Shown one piece after another: positions 1-8,149 of a stretch of DNA of 64,000 nt; position 1 is the stretch's first letter, and each line of letters begins with the position of its first letter. Position numbers and translations under genes: made by a program. The notes under the pieces were generated by a model, which searched no databases, was not told where the DNA came from, and saw only the letters and a program-made list of their open reading frames with translations. The stretch is from Nitrincola salilacus. GTDB lineage: Bacteria > Pseudomonadota > Gammaproteobacteria > Pseudomonadales > Balneatricaceae. The stretch spans positions 1,364,001-1,428,000 of the forward strand of contig NZ_CP176580.1 of the NCBI RefSeq assembly GCF_046271865.1, given 5' to 3'.

Positions 1-1
1 T

Positions 2-289
2 GGGGATCATCAGCCAATGTGGGTTCGACAGGGTGAGCGCGTGGAAATTACCATCACCGATCAGACCAGTATGGCGCATCCGATGCATTTACATGGTCAT
101 CATTTTCAGGTCGTGGCCATTAATGGCAAACGGATTTCTGGCGCTATGCGTGACACGGTACTCGTGCCTTCAGGGGGAGAGGTCACGATAGCCTTTGATG
201 CTATAAATCCAGGTGAGTGGGTGTTCCATTGCCATCACCTGTATCACATGGCAGCGGGGATGATGACAAGCATCAAATACGAAGCTTAG
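2..289 (+). CDS. Multicopper oxidase, C-terminal part (5' end outside window)
   Basis: This is the last ~95 residues of a multicopper oxidase, open at the window edge. The reading frame runs from base 2 with no start codon of its own, and the Met at 17 is internal. Two copper-ligand motifs are visible: HPMHLHGHHF and HCHHLYHMAAGM. These are the paired motifs at the C-terminus of this family, contributing His to the type 2/3 centre and the Cys-His-Met ligands of the type 1 site. CopA/CueO-type members oxidise Cu(I) in the periplasm, and the copper genes that follow on the other strand fit that role. The N-terminal domains and signal peptide cannot be seen, so the exact subfamily is open. Confidence 0.9.
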   Translation, partial: GDHQPMWVRQGERVEITITDQTSMAHPMHLHGHHFQVVAINGKRISGAMRDTVLVPSGGEVTIAFDAINPGEWVFHCHHLYHMAAGMMTSIKYEA

Positions 290-314
290 GATGATACTAT
301 ACGTGATGCAGACT

Positions 315-338
315 GACAGCGCCTGATATGGCGCTGTC
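315..338 (+). terminator. Hairpin after multicopper oxidase
   Basis: A perfect 9-bp stem (GACAGCGCC / GGCGCTGTC) with a 6-nt loop lies 26 bp after the oxidase stop. It lacks a clear T-run, so it is a candidate transcript end rather than a textbook intrinsic terminator. Confidence 0.5.
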
Positions 339-368
339 ATGATTGAATAACTTCAGTTTCTAATTCTT

Positions 369-554
369 CTAGTCGTTTGGGCCTGTTGTTTTGCGCCAGT
401 CGGGAATAAATCTGGGAGTCTTCTGCGCATATTGACGCCACTGTACCCCAAATTCGGCATCGGCTGTTTTCTCCTCGTTTTTGGCAAGGCGTACGTACAT
501 GTAAATGCCCGCTATTTCCGGGTATGGCTGGTCGTACGGTGACAACTCCAGGGC
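369..554 (-). pseudogene. Isoprenylcysteine carboxyl methyltransferase family, C-terminal remnant
   Basis: In the minus frame ending at a TAG at 369-371 the translation contains MYVRLAKNEEK, then EFGVQWRQYA and TPRFIPDW. This is the conserved cytoplasmic tail of the ICMT-like membrane methyltransferases often found beside copper genes. The frame is closed by a stop at 555-557 and there is no start, so only about 50-60 residues of a normally ~150-220 residue protein remain. It overlaps the 3' end of the upstream HMA-like gene, which suggests a deletion fused the two. The match is from memory of the family tail. Confidence 0.6.
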
Positions 555-877
555 TCATGCCGGGCATTGTCCTTGACGTTCTGATCGACGAATCGGTAAT
601 ACTCTTCCTTGAAATGAGTCCACAAACCTTGTCTGGGTTGGATGTCGTGTTTTGTCAGAATCTCCTCCACGCAGTCGATGCAGAGTCGGGATGCGTCATA
701 GGAAAAATCGAGCCTGTCAGATTTTTCGTCGAAAGTGACTTTATCCAAACCGTATAGTTGGTCGATTTCTTCAATGGCTGCGTTCAGTTTTGTGCTATCT
801 ATCGGTCTCAAGAGCCCGAGATGACGAGTCACCAGGTTGACTTCTGAAACACCTAAACGATGTTCAATATGGCTCAT
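512..877 (-). CDS. HMA-like metal-associated small protein
   Basis: A 121-residue protein with a predicted beta-alpha ferredoxin-like pattern (LVTRHLGLLRPID, then VTFDEKSDRLDFSYDASR). It resembles the cation-transporter/heavy-metal-associated family encoded next to copper ATPases. It has no CxxC metal motif but a Cys pair in LCIDCVEE and a His/Cys-bearing tail (NVKDNARHEPWSCH). It overlaps the upstream DUF2933 gene by 4 bp, so the two are probably translationally coupled. The last ~14 residues share DNA with the methyltransferase remnant, so the natural C-terminus may have been altered. The function is inferred from context only. Confidence 0.7.
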   Translation of the reverse strand: MSHIEHRLGVSEVNLVTRHLGLLRPIDSTKLNAAIEEIDQLYGLDKVTFDEKSDRLDFSYDASRLCIDCVEEILTKHDIQPRQGLWTHFKEEYYRFVDQNVKDNARHEPWSCHRTTSHTRK

Positions 878-1167
878 TGTCTGTCTCCGTCTTTTCGATC
901 TTCTTTTCGGCCTTCTTCCAGACCTTCCTGCAGGCCACGGCGATAGGCCGCTTCCGCATCCTGATGATTATGCTCTTCACGACCGTGTCCACCGTGGCCT
1001 TTGTGCATGAAAATGTGCATCAGTGGGCACAACAGAATAATCAGAAAGGGGAGATACGGAAGTAGGTGGGCGCCATGCTCCACAAAGAGAAAGTAGAGCG
1101 CTGCGCCAATCATTATAAGTGTCGCCAGGCCGTGAAGGCTGGTCCAATATCCGGGTTTGTTAGCCAT
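874..1167 (-). CDS. DUF2933 family small membrane protein
   Basis: A 97-residue protein starting MANKPGYWTSLHG. The ATG at 1167 has a good AGGAG site just upstream; a longer in-frame start at 1206 lacks one. Two hydrophobic segments (LATLIMIGAALYFLF and LLPYLPFLIILLCPLMHIFM) are followed by a His/Gly-rich stretch (HKGHGGHGREEHNH) and an acidic-basic helical tail. That is the DUF2933 layout: small inner-membrane proteins common in copper/silver resistance islands. The His cluster could bind metal. It sits directly downstream of the copper ATPase in the same direction. Confidence 0.8.
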   Translation of the reverse strand: MANKPGYWTSLHGLATLIMIGAALYFLFVEHGAHLLPYLPFLIILLCPLMHIFMHKGHGGHGREEHNHQDAEAAYRRGLQEGLEEGRKEDRKDGDRQ

Positions 1168-1218
1168 AGGGTTTCTCCTGTGCCGCCCGTCAGGCGGTGC
1201 TGTCACATTGATGTCTGC

Positions 1219-3492
1219 TCATTTATCCACACTCAATTTCACCCGCTTGAGCAGCAGGGAGTTGCCGATTACCGACAATGAGCTGGCCGTCATGGCTATT
1301 ACGCCTATCATCGGGTGTAACAGACCCAGAGCGGCCAACGGGATAGCGGCGGCGTTGTAGGCACTGGCCCAGATCAGGTTCTGTACGATTTTGGCGAAGG
1401 TGGCGCGAGACAGGTGCATCGCTTCGACCACGGCACTCAGTTCACCACGTACCAGGGTGACATCGGCCGCTTCGATGGCGACATCTGCCCCGGCGCCGAT
1501 GGCAATGCCCACATTGGCTTGTTTCAGGGCGGGCGCATCATTGATGCCATCGCCGACCATGGCGACTTTATTACCGTATTGCTCCTGCAGCCTGCGTATG
1601 GCATCCACCTTGCCTTCCGGTAGCACGCCTGCCTGAACTTCATCAATGCCCACTTCGTTGGCAACGGCACGTGCGGCGCGTTCATTGTCGCCAGTAATCA
1701 TGACCACATGCAGGCCTAATGCGTGCATGCCACGAATCGCAGCGACTGAATCCGCTTTGATGGTGTCGGCGACGGCGAGCAGGCCCAGAGCCTGACCGTT
1801 CAGTGCCACTGTGACAACAGTCCGGCCCAGTGATTCGAGTCGGGACAGCTCCTCATCCAGAGCATCCAGCCCTTTGACGCCATCCTCTTCCAGAAGGCGG
1901 CGGTTGCCTATCAGAACCGCTTCACCGGCGATCTTTCCGGCAACGCCTCGTGCGCCGGTGGAATGGAAGTCGGTGACCTGCTCAGGTTCTATGCCCTGTT
2001 CACGGGCACCGGCCACGATCGCTTGGGCTATCGGGTGTTCTGAGGCATTTTCGACACTGGCGGCAATCTGTAACAGTTGCGACACCTCAATACCGGGGGC
2101 AGCGTAGGTATCGGTCAGTTTGGGTTCGCCTCGGGTGATGGTACCGGTCTTGTCCAGCACCATGACTTTGACATCCTTGAAGGTTTGAATCGCCTCACCG
2201 GAACGGATCAGGATGCCGCGTTCCGCGCCAATCCCCGAGCCCACCATCAGAGCGGTCGGTGTGGCCAGGCCCAGCGCGCAGGGGCAGGCGATAACCAGTA
2301 CGGCAATAGCGGCGAGCATTGCCAATACCACTGAGCTGGCTTCTGGATTGACCCAAGGCAGGAACAGTGCACCCCATTCCAATACCGGCCTCAGGCTGTC
2401 AGCGGCCAGAAACCAGGCCAGTAGGCTACCCAGTGATATCAGGATCACCACAGGGACAAAGCGGCCGGTCATGCGGTCAGCGAACTCCTGAATCGGCACG
2501 CGTGATCCCTGCGCTTCATCGATCAATCGAACCACCTGAGACAGGAACGTATCCTTGCCGATGCGCGTTGCCCGCACATGCAGGCGACCTTCCTTGTTGA
2601 TCGTGGCACCGATCACGGTGTCGCTGGTGCTTTTGTAGACCGGAACAGATTCGCCAGTGGCGATCGATTCGTCCAGATGGCTTTCACCGCTGACCACCTC
2701 GCCGTCGGTCGGTACCTTATCTCCGGGTCGTAACACCATGATATCGCCGACCTGCAACTCGTCGATGGAGATGTCGGTCTCCTGCCCGTCACGTTCAACA
2801 CGGGCTGTTTTTGCCCCCAGTGTCAGCAAACTGCGGATCGCCTGTGATGCACGTCCCTTGGCGCGCGCTTCAAGATAGCGACCGAGGAGGTGGAAGGTCA
2901 TGATGGTGGCCGCCATCTCGACAAAAGAGGTCATGGGGTAGATAAACCCAATCAGACCGATTATGTAAGGTGGCAAACTGCCCAGCGAGATCAGTACATC
3001 CATATTGAACGTGCGGTTGGTCAGTGATCGCCACGAGGCTTTATGAGTGGCCGCACCGCCGTACAGAAACACCACCGGGAACGCCAGTAACACCACGATC
3101 AGCAGATAGCCCGGCAGCGGTTGCCAGAACATGTGCGGTATCATCAGTAACATGATCAGCGTGGTGGGGATGCCGGCGATCCATAGGCGCTTTTTTGCCG
3201 TGTCCAGATAGGCTTCGTCGATCTCTGCATCTGCTGGACCCTGATCATCCAGTGCATCATTGCGCACATCAGCCACGTCATAGCCAGCCCCTTCGACAGC
3301 AAGGCGCAGTTGCTCACCATCTGGCCCACCCGGCTGAACAGTAACCTCCACCCGGTGGTTGGCGATATTGGTATGGATCTCGCCGACGCCATCAAGGCGA
3401 GTGAGTGTCTGGCGGACAATACCGGCACAGTGGTCGCTGCCCATGCCGGGTACGGTCAGTTTGAATAGTGTGTTCTGAACATCTGCTGACAT
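1219..3492 (-). CDS. copA: Copper-translocating P-type ATPase
   Basis: A 757-residue P1B-ATPase that would export Cu(I) across the inner membrane. Visible are an N-terminal HMA domain (~res 8-75), TGES actuator loop (279-282), the CPC ion-path motif in ACPCALGLATP (403-405), the phosphorylated Asp in DKTGT (447), SEHPIAQ (485-486) and GDGINDAP. The start at 3492 has a GGGAGA ribosome site. The HMA metal motif reads GMGSDHC instead of GMxCxxC: Ser19 replaces the first Cys and Cys22 remains, so the N-terminal domain may not bind copper normally. It heads a run toward the DUF2933 and HMA-like genes. Confidence 0.95.
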   Translation of the reverse strand: MSADVQNTLFKLTVPGMGSDHCAGIVRQTLTRLDGVGEIHTNIANHRVEVTVQPGGPDGEQLRLAVEGAGYDVADVRNDALDDQGPADAEIDEAYLDTAKKRLWIAGIPTTLIMLLMIPHMFWQPLPGYLLIVVLLAFPVVFLYGGAATHKASWRSLTNRTFNMDVLISLGSLPPYIIGLIGFIYPMTSFVEMAATIMTFHLLGRYLEARAKGRASQAIRSLLTLGAKTARVERDGQETDISIDELQVGDIMVLRPGDKVPTDGEVVSGESHLDESIATGESVPVYKSTSDTVIGATINKEGRLHVRATRIGKDTFLSQVVRLIDEAQGSRVPIQEFADRMTGRFVPVVILISLGSLLAWFLAADSLRPVLEWGALFLPWVNPEASSVVLAMLAAIAVLVIACPCALGLATPTALMVGSGIGAERGILIRSGEAIQTFKDVKVMVLDKTGTITRGEPKLTDTYAAPGIEVSQLLQIAASVENASEHPIAQAIVAGAREQGIEPEQVTDFHSTGARGVAGKIAGEAVLIGNRRLLEEDGVKGLDALDEELSRLESLGRTVVTVALNGQALGLLAVADTIKADSVAAIRGMHALGLHVVMITGDNERAARAVANEVGIDEVQAGVLPEGKVDAIRRLQEQYGNKVAMVGDGINDAPALKQANVGIAIGAGADVAIEAADVTLVRGELSAVVEAMHLSRATFAKIVQNLIWASAYNAAAIPLAALGLLHPMIGVIAMTASSLSVIGNSLLLKRVKLSVDK

Positions 3493-3594
3493 GATCTGTC
3501 TCCCTTAGAAATCTGGCGCTTGATATCTGGTATTAGATATCTGGCCATCGCTGAGTTTCCGTCTGCGATGGCCTTGAGCCAGTGTCGTGACTTA

Positions 3595-4233
3595 TCAGTG
3601 GTGAGCAGCGTGGTCAGTCTCATCACTGTCGACCGCCGGCGACTCTAGCAATGTCTGACGCTGCTCATCTGTCAGCAGGTCCTGAATGGCGTTATTCAGT
3701 TTGATGCGTGCGACCAGCATTTCACCATGCATCTCGGCAATTTGACTATGCAGTACCTTTATCTCATCCGGATTCGGACGATCTGATGACATTTTCTCCA
3801 TCAGATCTTCGCGCAGATTCATCAGTTGGCCCATCTGTTCAAACTGAACGGGTCGGTGGGCATGTCTGAGCTTGCGAACCTCCAACCGTTGCTCGGGTGT
3901 CAGTTGAGCATGCATGCCAGCCCCCATCATGCCCATGCCGCCTTCCATCATAGGGCAGGAATCCATCATCCCACTTCCCATGCCAGACATCATGCCGCCC
4001 TGCATGCCGCCGCTCATCATGCCACCCATCATGCCCATGCCACCTTTACTCATGGGTGAATCAGCTCCTGACTTCATGCCGGACTGCCCACTGGGCACGC
4101 TTTCCATCTTGTCAGAGTCCATCATGCCCGAATCCATGCCCGAACCCATACCCTGAGCAATGACCTGACTGGACATAGCGGTTAACAAAAGTATGGATAA
4201 GCCTTGTAACAGACTGTTTTTTGAAATATTCAT
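3595..4233 (-). CDS. Met-rich periplasmic Spy/CpxP-like protein
   Basis: A 212-residue exported protein. The start at 4233 (MNISKNSLLQ) has CAGGAG upstream; a longer start at 4263 does not. A signal peptide ends near SQVIA. Residues ~30-100 form a low-complexity Met/Gly/Ser region (repeated MGSGM, GMMGGMM), a typical Cu(I)/Ag(I)-binding composition. The rest is helical with two LTxxQ motifs (LTPEQ and LTDEQ) flanking a basic helix, the signature of Spy/CpxP-type periplasmic chaperones and metal sensors. It is probably a periplasmic copper buffer or stress chaperone, sitting between CopA and a small exported protein. Confidence 0.8.
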   Translation of the reverse strand: MNISKNSLLQGLSILLLTAMSSQVIAQGMGSGMDSGMMDSDKMESVPSGQSGMKSGADSPMSKGGMGMMGGMMSGGMQGGMMSGMGSGMMDSCPMMEGGMGMMGAGMHAQLTPEQRLEVRKLRHAHRPVQFEQMGQLMNLREDLMEKMSSDRPNPDEIKVLHSQIAEMHGEMLVARIKLNNAIQDLLTDEQRQTLLESPAVDSDETDHAAHH

Positions 4234-4325
4234 GACTATTCTCCTGGCAGGCAAAGCCTGCACCTATTGCACTGAAAAAGATCTGGATTGCTTTTACATC
4301 AACGGCTATCGCTGCGTGCGATCAC

Positions 4326-4709
4326 TCATAAACGCAGGCGTTGCGTCAGTAAAAATATTGGTGCAGATGGGGAGAGGTGATAGGTGGCAGTCTGGATGCT
4401 TGTTGTCTGATAGTTTGCCAAACCGGATAAGCCAGACAGCTGTAACAGGAAAAAGTCAGGTTTCAGATCTGGCTTGGCAGGCCTTGATTGGGCTATCACC
4501 TCCCGAGAGGTGTTTTCATGATGGCATTGTTGTTCGTTGTGGGGCTGCTCTACGGCAGACCACTGATGCTCCATACTGGATGTTGCCGCTTGTGCATTGG
4601 CAGTCGTGCAGATATTCAGTATGGAGAAAGCAATCAGAAACAATACAGCCCCTGCGGCCAGTAAGGCCGAGTGGAAGGGTTGTTTGCTACTGATCGCACG
4701 TGAGTACAT
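4326..4709 (-). CDS. Small exported hypothetical protein of copper cluster
   Basis: A 127-residue protein with an N-terminal hydrophobic segment (ALLAAGAVLFLIAFSILNI) ending near ANAQA, so probably exported or anchored. The mature part has scattered His/Cys (EHQW, NEQQCHHENT) and no domain I recognise. It lies upstream of the Met-rich protein in the same direction, about 90 bp apart, so co-transcription with the copper genes is likely. A metal-related job is inferred from context only. Confidence 0.5.
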   Translation of the reverse strand: MYSRAISSKQPFHSALLAAGAVLFLIAFSILNICTTANAQAATSSMEHQWSAVEQPHNEQQCHHENTSREVIAQSRPAKPDLKPDFFLLQLSGLSGLANYQTTSIQTATYHLSPSAPIFLLTQRLRL

Positions 4710-4819
4710 TGACTGTGGCTCTTCAGTTGTTCATAGATACAGCATAGTCAATTTGCAGCACATTGGTGTTGATCTGTATCAACGGGAGTAAGCATTTACA
4801 ACAGATAGGTCTGGAATCA

Positions 4820-4841
4820 AGGGGCAGTCAGTACTGCCCCT
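4820..4841 (-). terminator. Hairpin downstream of rhodanese gene
   Basis: A perfect 9-bp stem AGGGGCAGT/ACTGCCCCT with a 4-nt loop lies 24 bp past the rhodanese stop. Only a weak T-tract follows on the minus strand. It lies between this gene and the divergent copper promoter region. Confidence 0.5.
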
Positions 4842-4864
4842 GAGCAAGACTCAACCAACGCCTG

Positions 4865-5215
4865 TCAAGACGCTTCCCGGTTCTGATTCTGCCCCTCCAG
4901 AGGAAAGCCCGCTTCCAGCCAGTCCCGCTTCCCATCCACATATTCAAAGACATTGCTGTAGCCGTCTGCATCCAGAATCTGGGCGGCAATTTTTGAGTTC
5001 TGGCACTCAGTGCTGGCGCAGTACACCACAATCATCGCCTGTTTATCCGGCAATTCTACAGGTGCACGCTTGCGCATCTCATCATGCGGAATATTGATGG
5101 CACCTGGCAGGTGCTCGGCGTCGAAGTAACGTGGTGGCAGGGTTTCAACCAGGATCATATCTTCACCGGCTTCCATGCGTGATTTGAGTTCTTTTCCTGT
5201 CAGTGTCTGGTACAT
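4865..5215 (-). CDS. Rhodanese-like domain protein
   Basis: A 116-residue single-domain rhodanese. The start at 5215 (MYQTLTGKEL) has GGAGAA upstream; the longer frame has no good site and an unlikely Cys-rich extension. Family features: ETLPPRYFDAEHLPGAINIP, and the active-site loop VYCASTECQNS whose first Cys would carry the persulfide. It ends with the usual GKRDWLEAGFP. It is divergent from a MarR regulator across a 100-bp gap with palindromic repeats, so MarR control is likely. It may serve sulfur transfer or redox sensing. The substrate is unknown. Confidence 0.85.
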   Translation of the reverse strand: MYQTLTGKELKSRMEAGEDMILVETLPPRYFDAEHLPGAINIPHDEMRKRAPVELPDKQAMIVVYCASTECQNSKIAAQILDADGYSNVFEYVDGKRDWLEAGFPLEGQNQNREAS

Positions 5216-5239
5216 GATGTTTCTCCGCTTGATTATGTG

Positions 5240-5304
5240 GTTGCAATTGCAACTACATCGATACAATAGTTTGAACTGGTAGCGATTGCAACTATAAATC
5301 GCTA
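5240..5304. promoter_or_regulatory. Palindromes between rhodanese and marR (probable MarR operators)
   Basis: The divergent intergenic region contains a perfect 14-bp palindrome GTTGCAATTGCAAC at 5240-5253 and a second inverted repeat TAGCGAT...ATCGCTA at 5280-5304. The octamer ATTGCAAC occurs in both (5246-5253 and 5285-5292). The second site lies 11 bp before the marR start. Shared half-sites in a divergent MarR promoter suggest autoregulation plus control of the rhodanese gene. Binding is inferred. Confidence 0.6.
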
Positions 5305-5315
5305 AACTATTGCCC

Positions 5316-5771
5316 ATGAATACACAACCGAACTCAACAACCGTTAATGCCTGGGCCCGACTGCTGCGCCTGCAAGCTCAGTTATTGGGGCAGGTTCATG
5401 CCGCGCTCAAGCTTGCTGGGCTGCCTCCCTTGAATTGGTATGATGTATTGCTGGAGCTGAATCGTGCTGGCGATGAGGGGCTGCGCCAGTATGAGATTGG
5501 TGAGCAGGTCTTGTTGCCGAAGTACAACCTTTCGAGGCTGATCGATAAGCTTGAGTCTGAAGCGCTGGTTGAGCGTCACACCTGTGCTGAAGATGGTCGC
5601 GGGAATCTGGTGCGTATCACCTCTGCAGGCAATGAGCTGCTGAAAAAAATGTGGCCGGTGTATTCGGCAGTCATCCATGAACAGTTTGAGTTACGTTTGT
5701 CCTCTGATGAGATAACGTTGCTGGGAGAGATCCTGCATAAACTGAAATTACCGCCCACCGACAAGGAGTGA
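5316..5771 (+). CDS. MarR family transcriptional regulator
   Basis: A 151-residue winged-helix regulator. The ATG at 5316 is preferred over the in-frame TTG at 5310. Helix-turn-helix region: LRQYEIGEQVLLPKYNLSRLIDKLESEALVER, followed by the wing with DGRGNLVRITSAGNELL, the family DxRxxxxxLT pattern. It precedes, by a near-overlap, the membrane/ketosynthase/diiron operon in the same direction, and diverges from the rhodanese. It may therefore sense a small phenolic or reactive compound and control both sides. The ligand is unknown. Confidence 0.9.
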   Translation: MNTQPNSTTVNAWARLLRLQAQLLGQVHAALKLAGLPPLNWYDVLLELNRAGDEGLRQYEIGEQVLLPKYNLSRLIDKLESEALVERHTCAEDGRGNLVRITSAGNELLKKMWPVYSAVIHEQFELRLSSDEITLLGEILHKLKLPPTDKE

Positions 5772-5773
5772 GT

Positions 5774-6343
5774 GTGGATACCAGTCAGTTACTGATCAAC
5801 GCATTGTTGTTCGTATTTTTGCCTTTGTGGGGCGTCGTGGGTTTTTTTGACTGGTGCTGTCATCGTGCCACGCAGATTGAGTCCACATCTGGCCTGAAAG
5901 AGTCGCTGATGCACTCGGTCATGGGGATACAGGTGGGGATTCCGATCCTGATGTGTCTGTTGTTCCAAGTGAATGTGCTGGTGCTGCTGGTGTGTCTGGG
6001 TGCCTGGTTGTTGCACGAGGCGGTAGCGCACTGGGATGTTCATTACGCCGCACCCAGACGTTTCATCAGTATCTGGGAGATGCATGCGCACAGCTATCTG
6101 GCCACTCTGCCTTTTTACATGTTGGCAATGATCTTTATCATTAACTGGCCGGTGGTGCTGGATCTGGTGCAGTTCAACTGGGCCGGACAGATGAGCCTGA
6201 CACGGGTGGATAATCCACATGGTGGTGAAGGGTATCTGGCATTTTATCTGACCTTTATGGCAATACTCTGTGGATTGCCCTATCTGGAGGAGAACCTGCG
6301 CTGCTTGCGTCAAGCGCTGAGACAGCGGGGGCGTGCAGCATGA
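5774..6343 (+). CDS. Histidine-rich integral membrane protein
   Basis: A 189-residue protein with about four hydrophobic segments. I chose GTG 5774 because AAGGAG (5763-5768) sits 5 nt upstream; GTG 5768 would overlap the site. Conserved-looking polar residues cluster near the membrane: Asp26, His30, Glu36, Glu43, His47, then HEAVAHWDVH (His81/86/90) and HAH (104/106). This spacing recalls membrane diiron enzymes such as fatty-acid hydroxylases, but it is not a clear match, so the activity is unassigned. The gene follows marR directly and overlaps the ketosynthase start by 4 bp (ATGA), implying one operon and a joint pathway. Confidence 0.75.
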   Translation: MDTSQLLINALLFVFLPLWGVVGFFDWCCHRATQIESTSGLKESLMHSVMGIQVGIPILMCLLFQVNVLVLLVCLGAWLLHEAVAHWDVHYAAPRRFISIWEMHAHSYLATLPFYMLAMIFIINWPVVLDLVQFNWAGQMSLTRVDNPHGGEGYLAFYLTFMAILCGLPYLEENLRCLRQALRQRGRAA

Positions 6344-7452
6344 GTGTCTATATCACCAGTACCGGCCATTATCTGCCCGGTGAGCCGATCGATAATGACC
6401 AGATTGAAGAGGTGTTGGGGCAGATAAATGGTAAACCCAGTCGCCTGAAACGCCGGATTCTGCAATCCAATGGCATTCAGACCCGCCACTATGCGATCGA
6501 TCAGGATCACAACACTCTTATCAGCAACAGCGAGATGGCGGCCAGAGCCGGGCAGGAGTGCCTGGATCAGAGCTATCTCAGTGCGCGTCAGGTGAAGATG
6601 CTCAGTGCTGCGACCAGCCAAGGCGATCTGGTGCTGCCGGGGTTTGGCAGTATGGTGCAGGCGGAGCTGGGGTTGTCGGATATAGAGCTGCATACCAGTC
6701 ACGGTATCTGCTCCAGTGGCATGATGGCATTGAAAGCAGCTTATACCAGTCTTAAGGCAGGTGAGCAGCCCAATGCACTGGTGATTGCGAGTGAACTGGC
6801 GTCGCGCCTGTTCAAAGCGACACGTTATGAGGCAGCCGGCGATGAAGTCGATTTCAATGCTGAGTTTCTGCGCTGGATGCTGTCAGACGGTGCCGGCGCC
6901 ATGCTGCTGGAGGCTCGGCCACGGGGACAGTGTTTCCGTATCGACTGGATCAGAAGCTTCTCACATGCTGATGCCTATCCGGTCTGCATGAGTGTTGGAT
7001 TGCCGACCTCTGCCAACCGCCTGCAGAGCTGGCAGGATTTTCCTACCTATGCCGAGGCAGAGGCCGCTGGTGCGCTGCTGATCCGACAGGATGTGCGCCT
7101 GCTGGAGAATATCGTTAAGCTGGGAGTAGATGGCTGCCTGCGTTTGATCGATGAGGGTCTGATCGATATCCCAGCAGTGGATCATCTGCTGTGTCATTAC
7201 TCGTCGCACTACTTCCGCAGTCGTATCTTCGACATGCTGCAGCAGGCAGGAGCCGCAATACCGGAAGAAAAGTGGTACACCAATCTGTATACGCGTGGGA
7301 ACACCGGCTGCGCCTCGATCTTTATCATGCTGGATGAGTTCCGGCGCACTCAGGACTGGCAGGCGGGACAGACGATCCTGTGCATGGTGCCGGAGAGTGG
7401 CCGGTTCAATAATGTGTATATGCAACTGACAGTGGTCAGCGAACAGGGCTGA
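6340..7452 (+). CDS. Beta-ketoacyl synthase III-like protein, StlD/DarB type
   Basis: A 370-residue thiolase-fold condensing enzyme. The start MSVYITSTGHYLPGEPI and overall length match the StlD/DarB ketosynthases that condense and cyclise acyl chains in stilbene/dialkylresorcinol formation. The catalytic triad can be placed at Cys124 (HGICSSGMM), His286 (LLCHYSSH) and Asn321 (TRGNTGCAS). It overlaps the membrane gene upstream by 4 bp and is 10 bp from the diiron enzyme downstream. No acyl carrier protein, aromatase (DarC-like) or second ketosynthase is visible nearby, so the chain donor and product are unknown. Assignment to the subfamily is from sequence memory; the fold is certain. Confidence 0.85.
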   Translation: MSVYITSTGHYLPGEPIDNDQIEEVLGQINGKPSRLKRRILQSNGIQTRHYAIDQDHNTLISNSEMAARAGQECLDQSYLSARQVKMLSAATSQGDLVLPGFGSMVQAELGLSDIELHTSHGICSSGMMALKAAYTSLKAGEQPNALVIASELASRLFKATRYEAAGDEVDFNAEFLRWMLSDGAGAMLLEARPRGQCFRIDWIRSFSHADAYPVCMSVGLPTSANRLQSWQDFPTYAEAEAAGALLIRQDVRLLENIVKLGVDGCLRLIDEGLIDIPAVDHLLCHYSSHYFRSRIFDMLQQAGAAIPEEKWYTNLYTRGNTGCASIFIMLDEFRRTQDWQAGQTILCMVPESGRFNNVYMQLTVVSEQG

Positions 7453-7462
7453 GGAGATAAGA

Positions 7463-8149
7463 ATGGAGCAGAAAGTCACCACCGAAACCGGTCAGGCCTG
7501 CCTGCAGGGATTGATGCGGACCTGGTTTGAGTTTGAACGTCAACTGGGCAGAGTGCCGGTGATACAGCGTCTGGAGCGCGGCCTGTTCACACGTGAGGAT
7601 TATCGGCGTTTGCTGCTGAATCTGCGTCAGCAGGTGATAGAGGGCGCACGATGGATTACCCGCTGTGCATCGAGCTTTGACCGAGACTTTGCCGATGTGC
7701 GCTCCGAAGTGATCGGCCATGCCAATGATGAGCATCGTGATTACGAGATACTGGAGCAGGATTATGTAGCTGCCGGTGGTGATCTGGCCGAGATACAACA
7801 GGGGCAGCGTAATGCCGGGACCGAAGCGTTGCATGCGTTTCTGATGTACCGTGCCAGCCAGCCCAACCCAGTGGATCTGATCGGTGCGATGTGGATCATC
7901 GAAGGGCTGGGGCAGAAGATGGCTTCTGACTGGGCGGAGCGGGTCGATCAGGCGACGGATGGCGATGGCAGCTATACCCGATTCATGCGCTATCATGGCG
8001 AGAATGACGACGATCATCTGGATAAACTCTATGGTTTGATCGATCGCGTCTGTCAGAGTGCCGAGGCGCAGCAGTCAATCATCCGTACAGCACGCGTGGT
8101 GGCACGCCTGTATGCCTTGCAACTGGAGGAGGTGGATCATCATGGCTAA
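7463..8149 (+). CDS. Haem-oxygenase-like diiron enzyme (TenA/PqqC fold)
   Basis: A 228-residue all-helical protein of the iron-containing redox enzyme (HDO) group. Candidate diiron ligands follow the family order: Glu60 (VIEGARW), His86 with Glu90/Asp93 (IGHANDEHRDYE), Glu147 (WIIEGLGQ), His178 (RYHGE), Asp182-184 and His185 (NDDDHLDKLY). HDO relatives oxidise or cleave amino-acid and fatty-acid substrates (UndA, BesC, SznF). Placed right after a ketosynthase, it probably modifies that product or its precursor. The start has AGGAG at proper spacing, and the 3' end overlaps the next gene by 8 bp. Confidence 0.85.
   Translation: MEQKVTTETGQACLQGLMRTWFEFERQLGRVPVIQRLERGLFTREDYRRLLLNLRQQVIEGARWITRCASSFDRDFADVRSEVIGHANDEHRDYEILEQDYVAAGGDLAEIQQGQRNAGTEALHAFLMYRASQPNPVDLIGAMWIIEGLGQKMASDWAERVDQATDGDGSYTRFMRYHGENDDDHLDKLYGLIDRVCQSAEAQQSIIRTARVVARLYALQLEEVDHHG

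Noticed and set aside
337..567. 76-residue minus-strand frame near the copper genes
   Set aside because: Its translation is unlike any protein, whereas a different frame of the same strand gives a recognisable methyltransferase tail.
4710..4800. CueR or CusR/CopR operator before the copper genes
   Set aside because: A TTGACT hexamer is present, but no convincing dyad or spacing for a known copper regulator was found.
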